A DNA stretch of 6,954 nucleotides, from the NCBI GenBank assembly GCA_913041025.1, contig CAJWGQ010000153.1, positions 1 to 6,954 of the forward strand, written 5' to 3'. The stretch is from an uncultured Gammaproteobacteria bacterium (GTDB taxonomy: Bacteria > Pseudomonadota > Gammaproteobacteria > Pseudomonadales > Azotimanducaceae_A). The notes under the pieces are model-generated. The model was not told the origin of the DNA and did no database searches. It saw only the letters and a list, made by a program, of their open reading frames with translations. Position numbers and translations under genes: made by a program. Below, piece after piece: positions 1 to 5,320 of this stretch; within the stretch, counting starts at the first letter, position 1; each line of letters begins with the position of its first letter.

Positions 1-2
1 CC

Positions 3-338
3 TTGATGGCCTTTTACTCGGCTCCACTGGAGGGGAGTAATCTGGCAGCGCAGTTAATGAAATCGGGAACTGAGGTGGAAATTGACTGGTCAGATGCCGA
101 AGAAAGCGCGATTTATACTTCAATAACTAGAGTCAGATTATTAAGTCTATTAAACAGTTATAATATTTACAAATTTGGATTAGGAATTGACGAGCAGAAT
201 GTTCAGAATATCTTCCTAGCGGCAGCACGAATCTATGATAATTGTCCATTACGAGAGGTAGTCATCCAAAGGTTACCAGGAGACTTTTTGCTTGAGGTGC
301 AAAAACGATCTACTAATGATTGCTCTATCGAAGGGTAG
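3..338 (+). CDS. C-terminal part of an unrecognised protein, probably cut by the window edge
   Basis: The frame is open from the first base of the window to a TAG at 336-338, giving about 111 residues, so the true start may lie outside. An ATG at 6-8 follows a TTG, but the window begins too close to show a ribosome binding site. The protein has no signal peptide or membrane segment. It mixes acidic and hydrophobic stretches (for example GTEVEIDWSD early and LREVVIQRLPGDFLLEV near the end), which suggests a soluble alpha/beta protein. I do not recognise the family. From 339 to 629 no credible gene follows: a minus-strand ORF at 359-646 overlaps the end of the next gene and has no ribosome binding site, so I treat it as chance. 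No terminator is evident after the stop. Confidence 0.5.
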   Translation: MMAFYSAPLEGSNLAAQLMKSGTEVEIDWSDAEESAIYTSITRVRLLSLLNSYNIYKFGLGIDEQNVQNIFLAAARIYDNCPLREVVIQRLPGDFLLEVQKRSTNDCSIEG

Positions 339-629
339 CAACAAAACTACCAAGCTGATCAACTCAGCCGTTCTCTACATCTTATTAGTATTTGCACCAC
401 CCAGTATCTTTGAGATTGCAACGTAGAAATTATTCTGCAAAGTATTTGGAAGACAGAAACGGAAAGTAGTGAAGTAGATTTTGCATGAATCTCTAGCCCC
501 GTTTCACAGCCCATTTCAAGAGCGACCAACTCCGTCAACCAGCGGTGTATGAGGCCATGTAGAAACATCAATGCTTTCCAGATTCTGAGGAAATATTGAA
601 AGCTCGGTTGAAAGGAGTTTGGAGACTTT

Positions 630-1166
630 TCAGTTTGCATCCTCAAGCTGTCGACTTTCTAATTGTTCACGATAACTATTAAGAACATCAACGTTGTTTA
701 GCGGATCAAACACTGAAGGATCCGAAATACCTCTGCAATCACCTACAATAGCATCCTCTGCCAGTTCAACTAGTCTGTTATCTAATTGGCTCTTTCGGAA
801 GTTGAAAACCTCTCTTGCAGTACAGCGTGCCATCATATTCTTCAAGGCATTGTGCTTCGCGGCCCAGATACCTTCTTCCATCAGTCCGAGATTGTATTGA
901 ACAACGTCATTTTCAAGAATAAAAAAAGAAGCGTGCATAAAATTCCTAAACACGTAGTCTGACTCTGGGGCGGCGGCAGCATATTCAAATCCCGCCTCCG
1001 TCATTGTATTGATTATATCAATAAACACCGACATACGGTTTTGTTGTTGAGCAGCTAAGGCGATTTGTTGCGACTGTCGCATCTCCAAGCCAACAAAGAC
1101 CAATCCGGCCAAAACACTCAGCATACCCAAGAGTTGAACCCATGTATCTGAATTGATCGATTTCAT
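630..1166 (-). CDS. Membrane-anchored hypothetical protein with one N-terminal helix
   Basis: This 178-residue protein begins with one clear membrane helix (about residues 9-27, QLLGMLSVLAGLVFVGLEM). A basic, glutamine-rich stretch follows (RQSQQIALAAQQQNR), then a soluble helical domain with conserved-looking aromatic and charged residues (FRNFMHASFFILEND, EEGIWAAKHN). From memory, this layout of a short helix ending in VGLEMRQ or VGLELRQ occurs in many uncharacterised proteobacterial proteins of about 150-200 residues. No catalytic motif is visible and I assign no function. The ATG at 1166 has a GAGAGG sequence upstream with a long spacer of about 10 nt. The gene stands alone on the minus strand, with more than 700 nt free upstream, including repeat copy A about 100 nt before the start. 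The inner-membrane location is inferred from the helix. Confidence 0.8.
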   Translation of the reverse strand: MKSINSDTWVQLLGMLSVLAGLVFVGLEMRQSQQIALAAQQQNRMSVFIDIINTMTEAGFEYAAAAPESDYVFRNFMHASFFILENDVVQYNLGLMEEGIWAAKHNALKNMMARCTAREVFNFRKSQLDNRLVELAEDAIVGDCRGISDPSVFDPLNNVDVLNSYREQLESRQLEDAN

Positions 1167-1268
1167 GTCCGTCTTACCTCTCGAACCTTCAACGGCAATA
1201 CACGTTAGCTAAATAACCGCTGATCATCAACCTAATTAAGATATGTCGGCATGAAGTCTTATTTGAGG

Positions 1269-1290
1269 AATCGGCTTGCGCAGAAGTGGG
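1269..1290 (-). repeat. Dispersed motif, copy A
   Basis: On the plus strand this reads AATCGGCT, then TGCGCAGAA, then GTGGG. It matches copy B (3705-3726) at 18 of 22 positions and shares the AATCGGCT...GCA...TGGG skeleton with copy C (6007-6028). It lies about 103 bp upstream of the start of the minus-strand gene at 1166. Relative to that gene the motif reads CCCAC...GCCGATT. Confidence 0.5.
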
Positions 1291-1377
1291 CTGGAGGCAG
1301 AACCGGGTCGCTTTCATCTGAGAGCCTGGAGGAGGGTATATGGCAAAAGGCCCGTATATATTGAGGATAGACTTCTT

Positions 1378-1428
1378 AAAAAACCGCCTCACCCAATACC
1401 GATACAAGGTAACAACAAGATGAGGCGG
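1378..1428 (-). terminator. Intrinsic terminator-like hairpin with a nested stem, minus strand
   Basis: An 8-bp perfect stem (CCGCCTCA 1384-1391 with TGAGGCGG 1421-1428) encloses a smaller stem (TACC 1397-1400 with GGTA 1408-1411). On the minus strand the outer stem is followed directly by six T residues (plus-strand A at 1378-1383). The large loop makes it atypical. No minus-strand gene ends close by: the nearest upstream is the serine hydrolase, whose stop is about 480 nt away. It may therefore end a long 3' untranslated region or an undetected minus-strand RNA. Confidence 0.5.
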
Positions 1429-1499
1429 GATCTCAGTTAGGAGCAAACAATAACGAAGTGTGGGCAACTCGGCAGATTTAAACGTACTAGCTGTCCATA

Positions 1500-1530
1500 G
1501 TGACAGAACGTTTCCAGAATCTTATATATT
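1500..1530 (+). promoter_or_regulatory. Promoter-like sequence for the plus-strand orphan locus
   Basis: A -35-like GTGACA (1500-1505) is followed after 17 nt by TATATA (1523-1528), or after 19 nt by TATATT (1525-1530). This resembles a sigma-70 promoter, and transcription would start near 1535-1538. The match was judged by eye. Support comes mainly from the strong plus-strand terminator about 170 nt downstream, which otherwise has no nearby gene to serve. Confidence 0.4.
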
Positions 1531-1615
1531 AGCGGTATGGGGCAGATAGGAGAGGCATTTACTACCCCCCTAGGTAAAGAAAGGAACTGAGAACCCGATA
1601 GGTTCTTCAGAGGAT

Positions 1616-1684
1616 ATGAGTTTGCTTATTAGCTCATTTCTCTACTCCTTGATGATAGTAGCTTATGAGCGGCATACTCTTTAA
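1616..1684 (+). CDS. Possible 22-residue hydrophobic peptide
   Basis: The ORF begins ATG AGT TTG and encodes 22 residues with a hydrophobic core of about 15 (LLISSFLYSLMIVAY) and a polar tail (ERHTL). The stop codon at 1682-1684 sits inside the terminator hairpin, so a transcript would end just after the peptide. AGAGG at 1609-1613 precedes the ATG by only two bases, which is a poor ribosome binding distance, and stem 1 ends just before it. Size and hydrophobicity resemble small membrane peptides, including type I toxins. With no homologue check and a poor ribosome binding site, it may simply be a chance ORF in a structured RNA. Confidence 0.25.
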   Translation: MSLLISSFLYSLMIVAYERHTL

Positions 1685-1716
1685 TGTGGGTTGAAGAGAT
1701 GCCGCTTTCTTATTTT
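1668..1716 (+). terminator. Strong intrinsic terminator, plus strand
   Basis: AGCGGCAT (1668-1675) pairs with ATGCCGCT (1699-1706). Then, after one bulged A (1676), CTCTTTAA (1677-1684) pairs with TTGAAGAG (1691-1698) with one T-G wobble. The six-base loop is TGTGGG. A T-rich tract (TTTCTTATTTT) follows on the plus strand only, which fixes the direction. Confidence 0.75.
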
Positions 1717-1767
1717 ATCCCTCTTTTAAATTCACTCTAGTAAGTCTGTAAGGGTACTAATAGTTAT

Positions 1768-1801
1768 ATAAGGGCAGCTTGGGCCTCCCCCCCTTATTTT
1801 T
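1768..1801 (+). terminator. Second plus-strand terminator-like hairpin
   Basis: ATAAGGG (1768-1774) pairs with CCCTTAT (1791-1797), with a short inner GGG-CCC stem, followed by a T-run ending at 1801. It lies about 60 nt after the stronger terminator and may act as a back-up protecting the convergent gene at 1911-3161. Its 3' arm is part of a run of seven C residues. Confidence 0.45.
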
Positions 1802-1910
1802 AAGCCCCCCCTGACGTGCAGACATTAAGGCTAGGTTGGGGATTATTCCTTAAAATTCCAGGATATTCCTTGAGGCTTGTGCGGAGCCAACCATGTCTTT
1901 ACAGGTTGCC

Positions 1911-3161
1911 TCAGGCAGACCACTTGCCTGATTGATTCAAGTGATAGCCAAGACTTCTATAGGTTGAGTCGAGCAAGCTTTGTCCTCTTACATTAAGTGC
2001 GGTTCCCTCTCCCATCGCATTCATACAATATCCAAAGGACATTCTAGACCCCGGGTCTGCAAGCCCAATAGAGCCACCAAAACCAGGACACCCAAAAGCT
2101 TCTTCAGACATTAATATGGAATCTTGATTGCCTGGTTTGCCAGAACGGTTGTCCATAGCTTTTGTAAATCCTTCGCTGAATCTCATCGGGACCAATAATG
2201 CTTTATCCAATTCGGATGCGGTGCTGACGTTAGACATTCGCCGTAATTGATCTTGGTCAACAAACCGAGTTCCGTTTAGTTCCCCCCCACAGGCAAAAGG
2301 CGCATATATACCTGCAAGCCCTCTAGCTGTTGCGAGACCGCCTGCAGCAGGTATTTCCGACTTCAACGCAATTGGTGTTTGGAACCTCTCCATATGCCCG
2401 CCATCATTATTAAACAACTTCGCCTGAATTCCCTCTGGATTCGCTTCCACACTTAAGAAGAAGTCAGCAGCTGGCTCTGTTTGTTCTGGGAAAATCATGG
2501 TGGCCACATTATCCATCTGGTGCTCTTCGAGTCCCATATAAAACTCAAGACCGAGTGGTCCAGCAAACTCTGACCTTAAAAATTCACCAATCGTCTGACC
2601 AGTAACGCGACGAAGAATCTCTCCGCACAAAAAACCCTTTGTCAGACCGTGATACCCCTGGTCTGTTCCCGGCTCCCACCACAGCTCCGCGTCCTCAAGG
2701 ATTTTGGTTATCAGTGTCCAGTTATAGTATGCATCTGCTGGCACAGGCTCTTTGATGGCTGGTAATCCCGCAGTATGATTTAAGAACATCTTAACTGTTG
2801 TCGCTGCCTTACTTCCGACACCGTACTCAGGCCAATATTCGGAAACAGGAGCATCCAGATCCAAAAGCCCTCTAGAGGCCAATGTATGCAAACAGATCGA
2901 AGTCGCTCCTTTGGTCGAAGACCACACCACAGGCATGGTTTCCTTAACCCAAAGCTTTCTCGATTTTGCATCTGCAACACCGCCCCACAAGTCTACTACT
3001 GTCTCACCGTCTAAAGTTACAGATACTCCAGCACCAACCTCTCCGCGAGAATAGAAGTTTTGCGAAAACTCTTCCATGACACGCTCAAAGCGAGAATCGT
3101 AATATCCCTGCACGGAAATCAGGCCATCTGGCGTTTCTAATTCTTGATAATAATCTTTCAT
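1911..3161 (-). CDS. Serine hydrolase of the class C beta-lactamase-like family (EstB-type esterase)
   Basis: This 416-residue protein belongs to the beta-lactamase/transpeptidase-like serine hydrolases (PF00144). The family includes EstB-type esterases, which hydrolyse esters and occasionally amides; the substrate here cannot be told. The catalytic SxxK is Ser81-Ser82-Thr83-Lys84 (VVWSSTKGATS). The second motif is the Tyr170-His171-Gly172 block (GYHGLTKGFLCGEILRRVTG), as in EstB relatives where YxN is altered. The C-terminal glycine motif replacing KTG is FGGSIG at 361-366 (CPGFGGSIGLADP). LNHTAGLP (128-135) is also typical. Length is normal for the family and no signal peptide is visible, so it is probably cytoplasmic. 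The ATG at 3161 follows AAGGG with about 7-8 nt spacing. It lies 125 nt after the ABM gene on the same strand and could be co-transcribed with it. No clear terminator directly follows. Confidence 0.92.
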   Translation of the reverse strand: MKDYYQELETPDGLISVQGYYDSRFERVMEEFSQNFYSRGEVGAGVSVTLDGETVVDLWGGVADAKSRKLWVKETMPVVWSSTKGATSICLHTLASRGLLDLDAPVSEYWPEYGVGSKAATTVKMFLNHTAGLPAIKEPVPADAYYNWTLITKILEDAELWWEPGTDQGYHGLTKGFLCGEILRRVTGQTIGEFLRSEFAGPLGLEFYMGLEEHQMDNVATMIFPEQTEPAADFFLSVEANPEGIQAKLFNNDGGHMERFQTPIALKSEIPAAGGLATARGLAGIYAPFACGGELNGTRFVDQDQLRRMSNVSTASELDKALLVPMRFSEGFTKAMDNRSGKPGNQDSILMSEEAFGCPGFGGSIGLADPGSRMSFGYCMNAMGEGTALNVRGQSLLDSTYRSLGYHLNQSGKWSA

Positions 3162-3286
3162 TCGGTCGCCCTTAGAATTTTTGGCGTGGATGGGGTTGAC
3201 TCATTAAAACTTCAGCTTCTAGTTGTTAAAAGGAATGGAGCCGCGATTTGAAGTAAATCCACTCTCTGCTTTTTTGCTCAATGCGC

Positions 3287-3592
3287 TTAAATATCAGTCT
3301 TATTTCCCCACTCAAAAACTGAGAGGCCGTTTTCGATACCGCCATCAAGCAGATCCCCAGTCTTATCCAGATCACCCTGAGCAGTTCGCCAAGCGACATA
3401 ATTATCATGATCAGCGAATGTGACCCACTCCTCGACCAAGGTATAGGAGGCGGCGGACTCATCTGCATACACATCTACGTTGATACAACCCGCGAAAGCA
3501 CGGGTATCGTCCAAGACAGCTTTAAAGAAGTCCCCAAGTGCGTAGAATCTTCCTTCAGCCGCTCTGAAGTTTTTCACTACTAGCGCCGTCAT
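3287..3592 (-). CDS. ABM-domain protein (putative quinol-type monooxygenase)
   Basis: This 101-residue protein has the hallmarks of the antibiotic biosynthesis monooxygenase domain (PF03992), a dimeric ferredoxin-like alpha/beta barrel. An N-terminal strand is followed by a helix, then PGC-like TRAFAGCINVDVYAD (30-44), the strand YTLVEEWVTF (50-59) and the histidine helix ADHDNYVAWR (60-69). Family members oxidise quinols or polyketide aromatics without cofactors, or act in heme or ROS-related chemistry; many are of unknown role, so the reaction is not assigned. The start is well supported by AAGGAG (3598-3603) five bases before ATG. The gene is divergent from the secreted alpha/beta protein at 3946 and upstream of the serine hydrolase on the same strand. 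Its leader contains a terminator-like hairpin and, further up, repeat copy B. Confidence 0.85.
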   Translation of the reverse strand: MTALVVKNFRAAEGRFYALGDFFKAVLDDTRAFAGCINVDVYADESAASYTLVEEWVTFADHDNYVAWRTAQGDLDKTGDLLDGGIENGLSVFEWGNKTDI

Positions 3593-3613
3593 CTTTTCTC
3601 CTTCTTTATTGCT

Positions 3614-3645
3614 AAAAAGCCTGGATCAGACAATCTGATAGCCAG
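3614..3645 (-). promoter_or_regulatory. Attenuator-like hairpin in the leader of the ABM gene
   Basis: On the minus strand CTGG (3645-3642) and ATCAGA (3639-3634), separated by a two-base bulge, pair with TCTGAT (3630-3625) and CCAG (3624-3621) around a three-base loop. GC and then TTTTT (3618-3614) follow. That is an intrinsic-terminator shape only about 20 nt before the start codon. The CAGA arm could alternatively pair with an upstream TCTG at 3648-3645, giving a possible competing structure. Regulation is inferred. Confidence 0.4.
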
Positions 3646-3704
3646 ACGGATTCAGGTTACCTAGTTTGGAAGTGAATTTGGAGAGGAAAAACGGCTTTTC
3701 CTCG

Positions 3705-3726
3705 AATCGGCTCATGCAAAAGTGGG
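3705..3726 (-). repeat. Dispersed motif, copy B
   Basis: On plus it reads AATCGGCT, then CATGCAAAA, then GTGGG. It is 18/22 identical to copy A and to copy C. It lies 113 bp upstream of the ABM start codon and directly follows the 8-bp hairpin at 3683-3703. The last bases run into the exact DnaA-box match at 3727-3735, which the other copies lack. Confidence 0.5.
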
Positions 3727-3888
3727 TTATCCACATTTGTGTTGCTGTTTTTTAGTGCGATAGACCAGTTGCATTGCACCAATCACGTGCCTTTTGCTCG
3801 CAAAATTAATAAGAACCTAAACCTTTCCATAAAGGCCTTATGTTTGCTGGACATCTATCGTTGTTTTGTACTTGAATGAAACTCAGAG

Positions 3889-3904
3889 TAGAAATTAATT
3901 TCTA
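3889..3904. promoter_or_regulatory. Perfect 16-bp palindrome, candidate operator
   Basis: TAGAAATTAATTTCTA is its own reverse complement and ends 41 bp before the ATG of the secreted protein at 3946. That is where a dimeric regulator would overlap the core promoter. A weak -35-like TTGAAT (3872-3877) lies just upstream, with an AT-rich -10 candidate inside the palindrome. No regulator gene is adjacent, so the binding protein is unknown. Confidence 0.45.
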
Positions 3905-3945
3905 TTTACCGAGAAAAAACAATTCACCGCTTCGGAGGTAAAATA

Positions 3946-4674
3946 ATGAAACAATTAATTGTAAGCGTTTGCGTGACATTCTCACTTGGACTGACTGCCA
4001 TCACTTACGGGCAAGACGATGCTCCTTTGAGTGATGGAGCAGTAGCGATTTACAACATCATTGCAGATAACCCGGACACATACGCCGAGACTCAACGAAA
4101 CAATTCTCAGCTCTTTGAAGAAATGGGCATACTGATTGCAGGCGTGTGCACTGCTATTTCAGGTAACGAGTATCCAGGTGAAATTCAGTTCTTCAGTATG
4201 TTTCCGAGCGTCTCATCCGCTTTTTCTGGTTTAGAGTACACATTAACAAATAGTGAAGTGAAAGATTTGCAAGCTGATTTAGCTTCATCCAGGAAGCTAT
4301 TGAATACGGAAACCATGCTAATCGTAAAAGGGTACGACGGTGCTATTTATGAAAACTGGGCAACAAGATCAGTGTATGTTAACCCGGCCGACCCTGCAGC
4401 TTACTTAGAGGGTATGGCGAGCCTCGAAAAAGCATTTCACGATAATGGTTTTTCGGATACAAATATCATGCTTTATCAAACAGTAGCAAGCGGAGCTACT
4501 TCCTCGCATGTCGCAGTCGCTGTAGCACCAAGCTTAGCAAGACTGGGTGAAATGTTTGATACTCTGGCATCCGAGACTTGGGCACAGGAAGCTTATGCAG
4601 CTATCCTTGCCTCTCGGCCAGTTCCAGTTTCAGACAAGGCATACAGTTGCCAGCAGGTATTTTCGGCAATTTAA
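3946..4674 (+). CDS. Secreted two-repeat alpha/beta protein of unknown function
   Basis: The 242-residue product starts with a Sec signal peptide (MKQLIVSVCVTFSLGLTAITYG, cut near residue 22-23), so the mature protein should be periplasmic or exported. The rest reads as two related halves. Each has a helix ending in NGF or MGI, a strand, and then a P-S-x-A/S-x-x-x-L helix start (FPSVSSAFSGL at about 86-96; APSLARLGEMF at about 193-203) followed by a helix. This pattern resembles a duplicated ferredoxin-like unit such as dimeric alpha/beta-barrel proteins, the same fold class as the adjacent ABM protein; that link is inference. Two cysteines remain in the mature part (in GVCTA and YSCQQ), possibly a disulfide. 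The start is firm: GGAGG with 7-nt spacing. It is transcribed alone, behind a palindrome, and faces the DUF6632-like gene. Confidence 0.8.
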   Translation: MKQLIVSVCVTFSLGLTAITYGQDDAPLSDGAVAIYNIIADNPDTYAETQRNNSQLFEEMGILIAGVCTAISGNEYPGEIQFFSMFPSVSSAFSGLEYTLTNSEVKDLQADLASSRKLLNTETMLIVKGYDGAIYENWATRSVYVNPADPAAYLEGMASLEKAFHDNGFSDTNIMLYQTVASGATSSHVAVAVAPSLARLGEMFDTLASETWAQEAYAAILASRPVPVSDKAYSCQQVFSAI

Positions 4675-4692
4675 GCCGTGATCTTGCTTTAC

Positions 4693-4771
4693 TTTAGAGG
4701 GAATACCTTAAGTCATTAAACTTAAGAAAAATAGTAAAATGCCCCGGAAACCTAGGGGCATTCCCTCTAAA
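4693..4771. repeat. Three-helix inverted-repeat structure between convergent genes
   Basis: A perfect 12-bp outer stem (TTTAGAGGGAAT 4693-4704 with ATTCCCTCTAAA 4760-4771) encloses two hairpins: CTTAAGT 4707-4713 with ACTTAAG 4720-4726, and GCCCC 4741-4745 with GGGGC 4755-4759 plus an inner GG-CC. As RNA this folds as a three-way junction. As DNA its ends look like 12-bp terminal inverted repeats of a 79-bp element, but no target duplication is visible beside them. Confidence 0.6.
4727..4760 (-). terminator. Intrinsic terminator of the DUF6632-like gene
   Basis: On the minus strand TGCCCC pairs with GGGGCA (inner GG-CC, three-base loop) and is followed by a T-rich tract, ATTTTACTATTTTTCTT. 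It lies about 50 nt after the stop of the membrane protein gene. It forms one arm of the larger 79-bp structure. Confidence 0.65.
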
Positions 4772-4808
4772 TGTGGGTTGATTAGCAGGCTAAACTTACG
4801 CTTCTCCA

Positions 4809-5204
4809 TCAGCAAGTGGGGGTATCCAAATCAATACCCTCCTCAGCTTTTTTCAAACTATAACCTAGCAACAGGGCCAAAATAATCAGTACAGGTATGT
4901 CGCCAATAAAGTGACCCATTTCATCAGCCGCAATCGCAGCTTGATATGCCATGATTACAGCATGGACGACACTGCTCCAGACAACAAACCAAATAAACAT
5001 AGAGTTTCTTACTGGATTTTTCGCTGAAATAATCATCATAATTCCAAGCGTCATATAAATGCCTTGAATCATTAATTCATACTCCCATTGTGCTGGACTC
5101 CAAGCCCAGCCACCGAACAGATCTAGCTTCATAATCGGAATGATAAAAATAAATGCTAGTCCAAAAATTCTTAACGTATTACTTAAAATCGATAAATTAT
5201 TCAT
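4809..5204 (-). CDS. Four-helix membrane protein, DUF6632-like
   Basis: With the ATG at 5204 the product is 131 residues. I prefer this start to the one at 5234 because GAGGG precedes it at 5 nt and the extra 10 residues (MQGISFLEGN) do not look conserved. Four membrane helices lie at about 9-28, 43-61, 68-88 and 100-117. Characteristic blocks are GGWAWSPAQWEYELMIQGIY, IWFVVWSSVVHAVIMAYQA and EMGHFIGDIPVLIILALLL, which match my memory of the DUF6632 family (short inner-membrane proteins with WSSVVHA and GH..GD motifs). Function is unknown. Conserved His81 and His98 could bind metal or heme, which is speculation. It is a single gene with its own terminator downstream and motif copy D about 100 bp upstream. 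Confidence 0.8.
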   Translation of the reverse strand: MNNLSILSNTLRIFGLAFIFIIPIMKLDLFGGWAWSPAQWEYELMIQGIYMTLGIMMIISAKNPVRNSMFIWFVVWSSVVHAVIMAYQAAIAADEMGHFIGDIPVLIILALLLGYSLKKAEEGIDLDTPTC

Positions 5205-5303
5205 ATTACCCTCGAGAAAACTAATTCCCTGCACTAAGTCTCTAACTTTACAGCATCATTACACAGCTTTGACGAAATGTCGTAGGCCGATCACATTTTG
5301 TGA

Positions 5304-5316
5304 AATTGGCTCAAGC
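5304..5316 (-). repeat. Dispersed motif, copy D (partial)
   Basis: AATTGGCTCAAGC matches the first 13 bases of copy C except one. The right half (GTGGG) is missing. It lies 100 bp upstream of the preferred start at 5204 and ends five bases before the stop codon of the GNAT-like gene. Next to it is a small inverted repeat, TCACA-TTT-TGTGA (5291-5303). Confidence 0.3.
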
Positions 5317-5320
5317 TAAA

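Larger units (their letters stand above)
1537..1716 (+). ncRNA. Candidate small structured RNA or leader transcript of about 180 nt
   Basis: Between the promoter-like sequence and a strong terminator lie three stem-loops in series. Stem 1 pairs 1587-1595 with 1601-1610 (9 bp, one bulge, 5-nt loop). Stem 2 pairs GCTCAT 1632-1637 with ATGAGC 1665-1670 and CTACT 1642-1646 with AGTAG 1657-1661. Stem 3 is the terminator at 1668-1706. Stems 2 and 3 share three bases, so they compete or stack. It does not match the signatures I know for 6S, SRP, RNase P or tmRNA, or any riboswitch I can recall. It could equally be the mRNA for the short peptide at 1616-1684. Both ends are inferred. Confidence 0.4.
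1167..1910. other. 744-nt region without a conventional gene, rich in structured elements
   Basis: No ORF here looks like an ordinary protein gene. The longest, minus 1189-1467, has no ribosome binding site and runs through a repeat and a terminator hairpin, so I reject it. What the region does hold is listed separately: repeat copy A (1269-1290), a minus-strand terminator (1378-1428), a plus-strand promoter-like sequence (1500-1530), a chain of three stem-loops with a 22-codon ORF (1587-1706), and two plus-strand terminators. From 1812 to 1910 I see only short imperfect repeats such as ATTCCTT at 1845 and 1866, and a 7-bp inverted repeat (TCAGGCA, 1911-1917 with 1925-1931) over the stop codon of the serine hydrolase gene, without a T-tract. 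Confidence 0.7.
3593..3945. other. 353-nt divergent intergenic region
   Basis: This holds the control regions of two divergent genes. From the ABM side: ribosome binding site (3598-3603), an attenuator-like hairpin (3614-3645), a perfect 8-bp hairpin (GAGGAAAA 3683-3690 with TTTTCCTC 3696-3703), repeat copy B, and a single exact DnaA-box match TTATCCACA at 3727-3735. From the other side: a 16-bp palindrome (3889-3904) and GGAGG before the ATG at 3946. The middle, about 3740-3860, shows nothing I can name. Confidence 0.6.

Noticed and set aside
359..646. 95-codon minus-strand ORF downstream of the 178-residue gene
   Set aside because: It starts inside the end of that gene, has no ribosome binding site, and its composition (many Leu, Arg, Ser, Cys) looks like noise.
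694..900. Plus-strand ORF of 68 codons
   Set aside because: Lies entirely opposite the 178-residue gene and shows no start signal.
1189..1467. 92-codon minus-strand ORF, with a stretch IYGPFA resembling IYAPFA of the serine hydrolase (17/19 nt match of 1339-1357 with about 2291-2309), suggesting a decayed copy
   Set aside because: The similarity does not extend convincingly to either side, and the ORF runs through a repeat and a terminator hairpin. Most likely chance.
3223..3474. ORFs on both strands overlapping the ABM gene
   Set aside because: They are other frames of a gene with a clear domain and ribosome binding site.
5291..5303. TCACA-TTT-TGTGA as a CRP site
   Set aside because: The half-sites are in the wrong order and spacing for the CRP consensus TGTGA-N6-TCACA.
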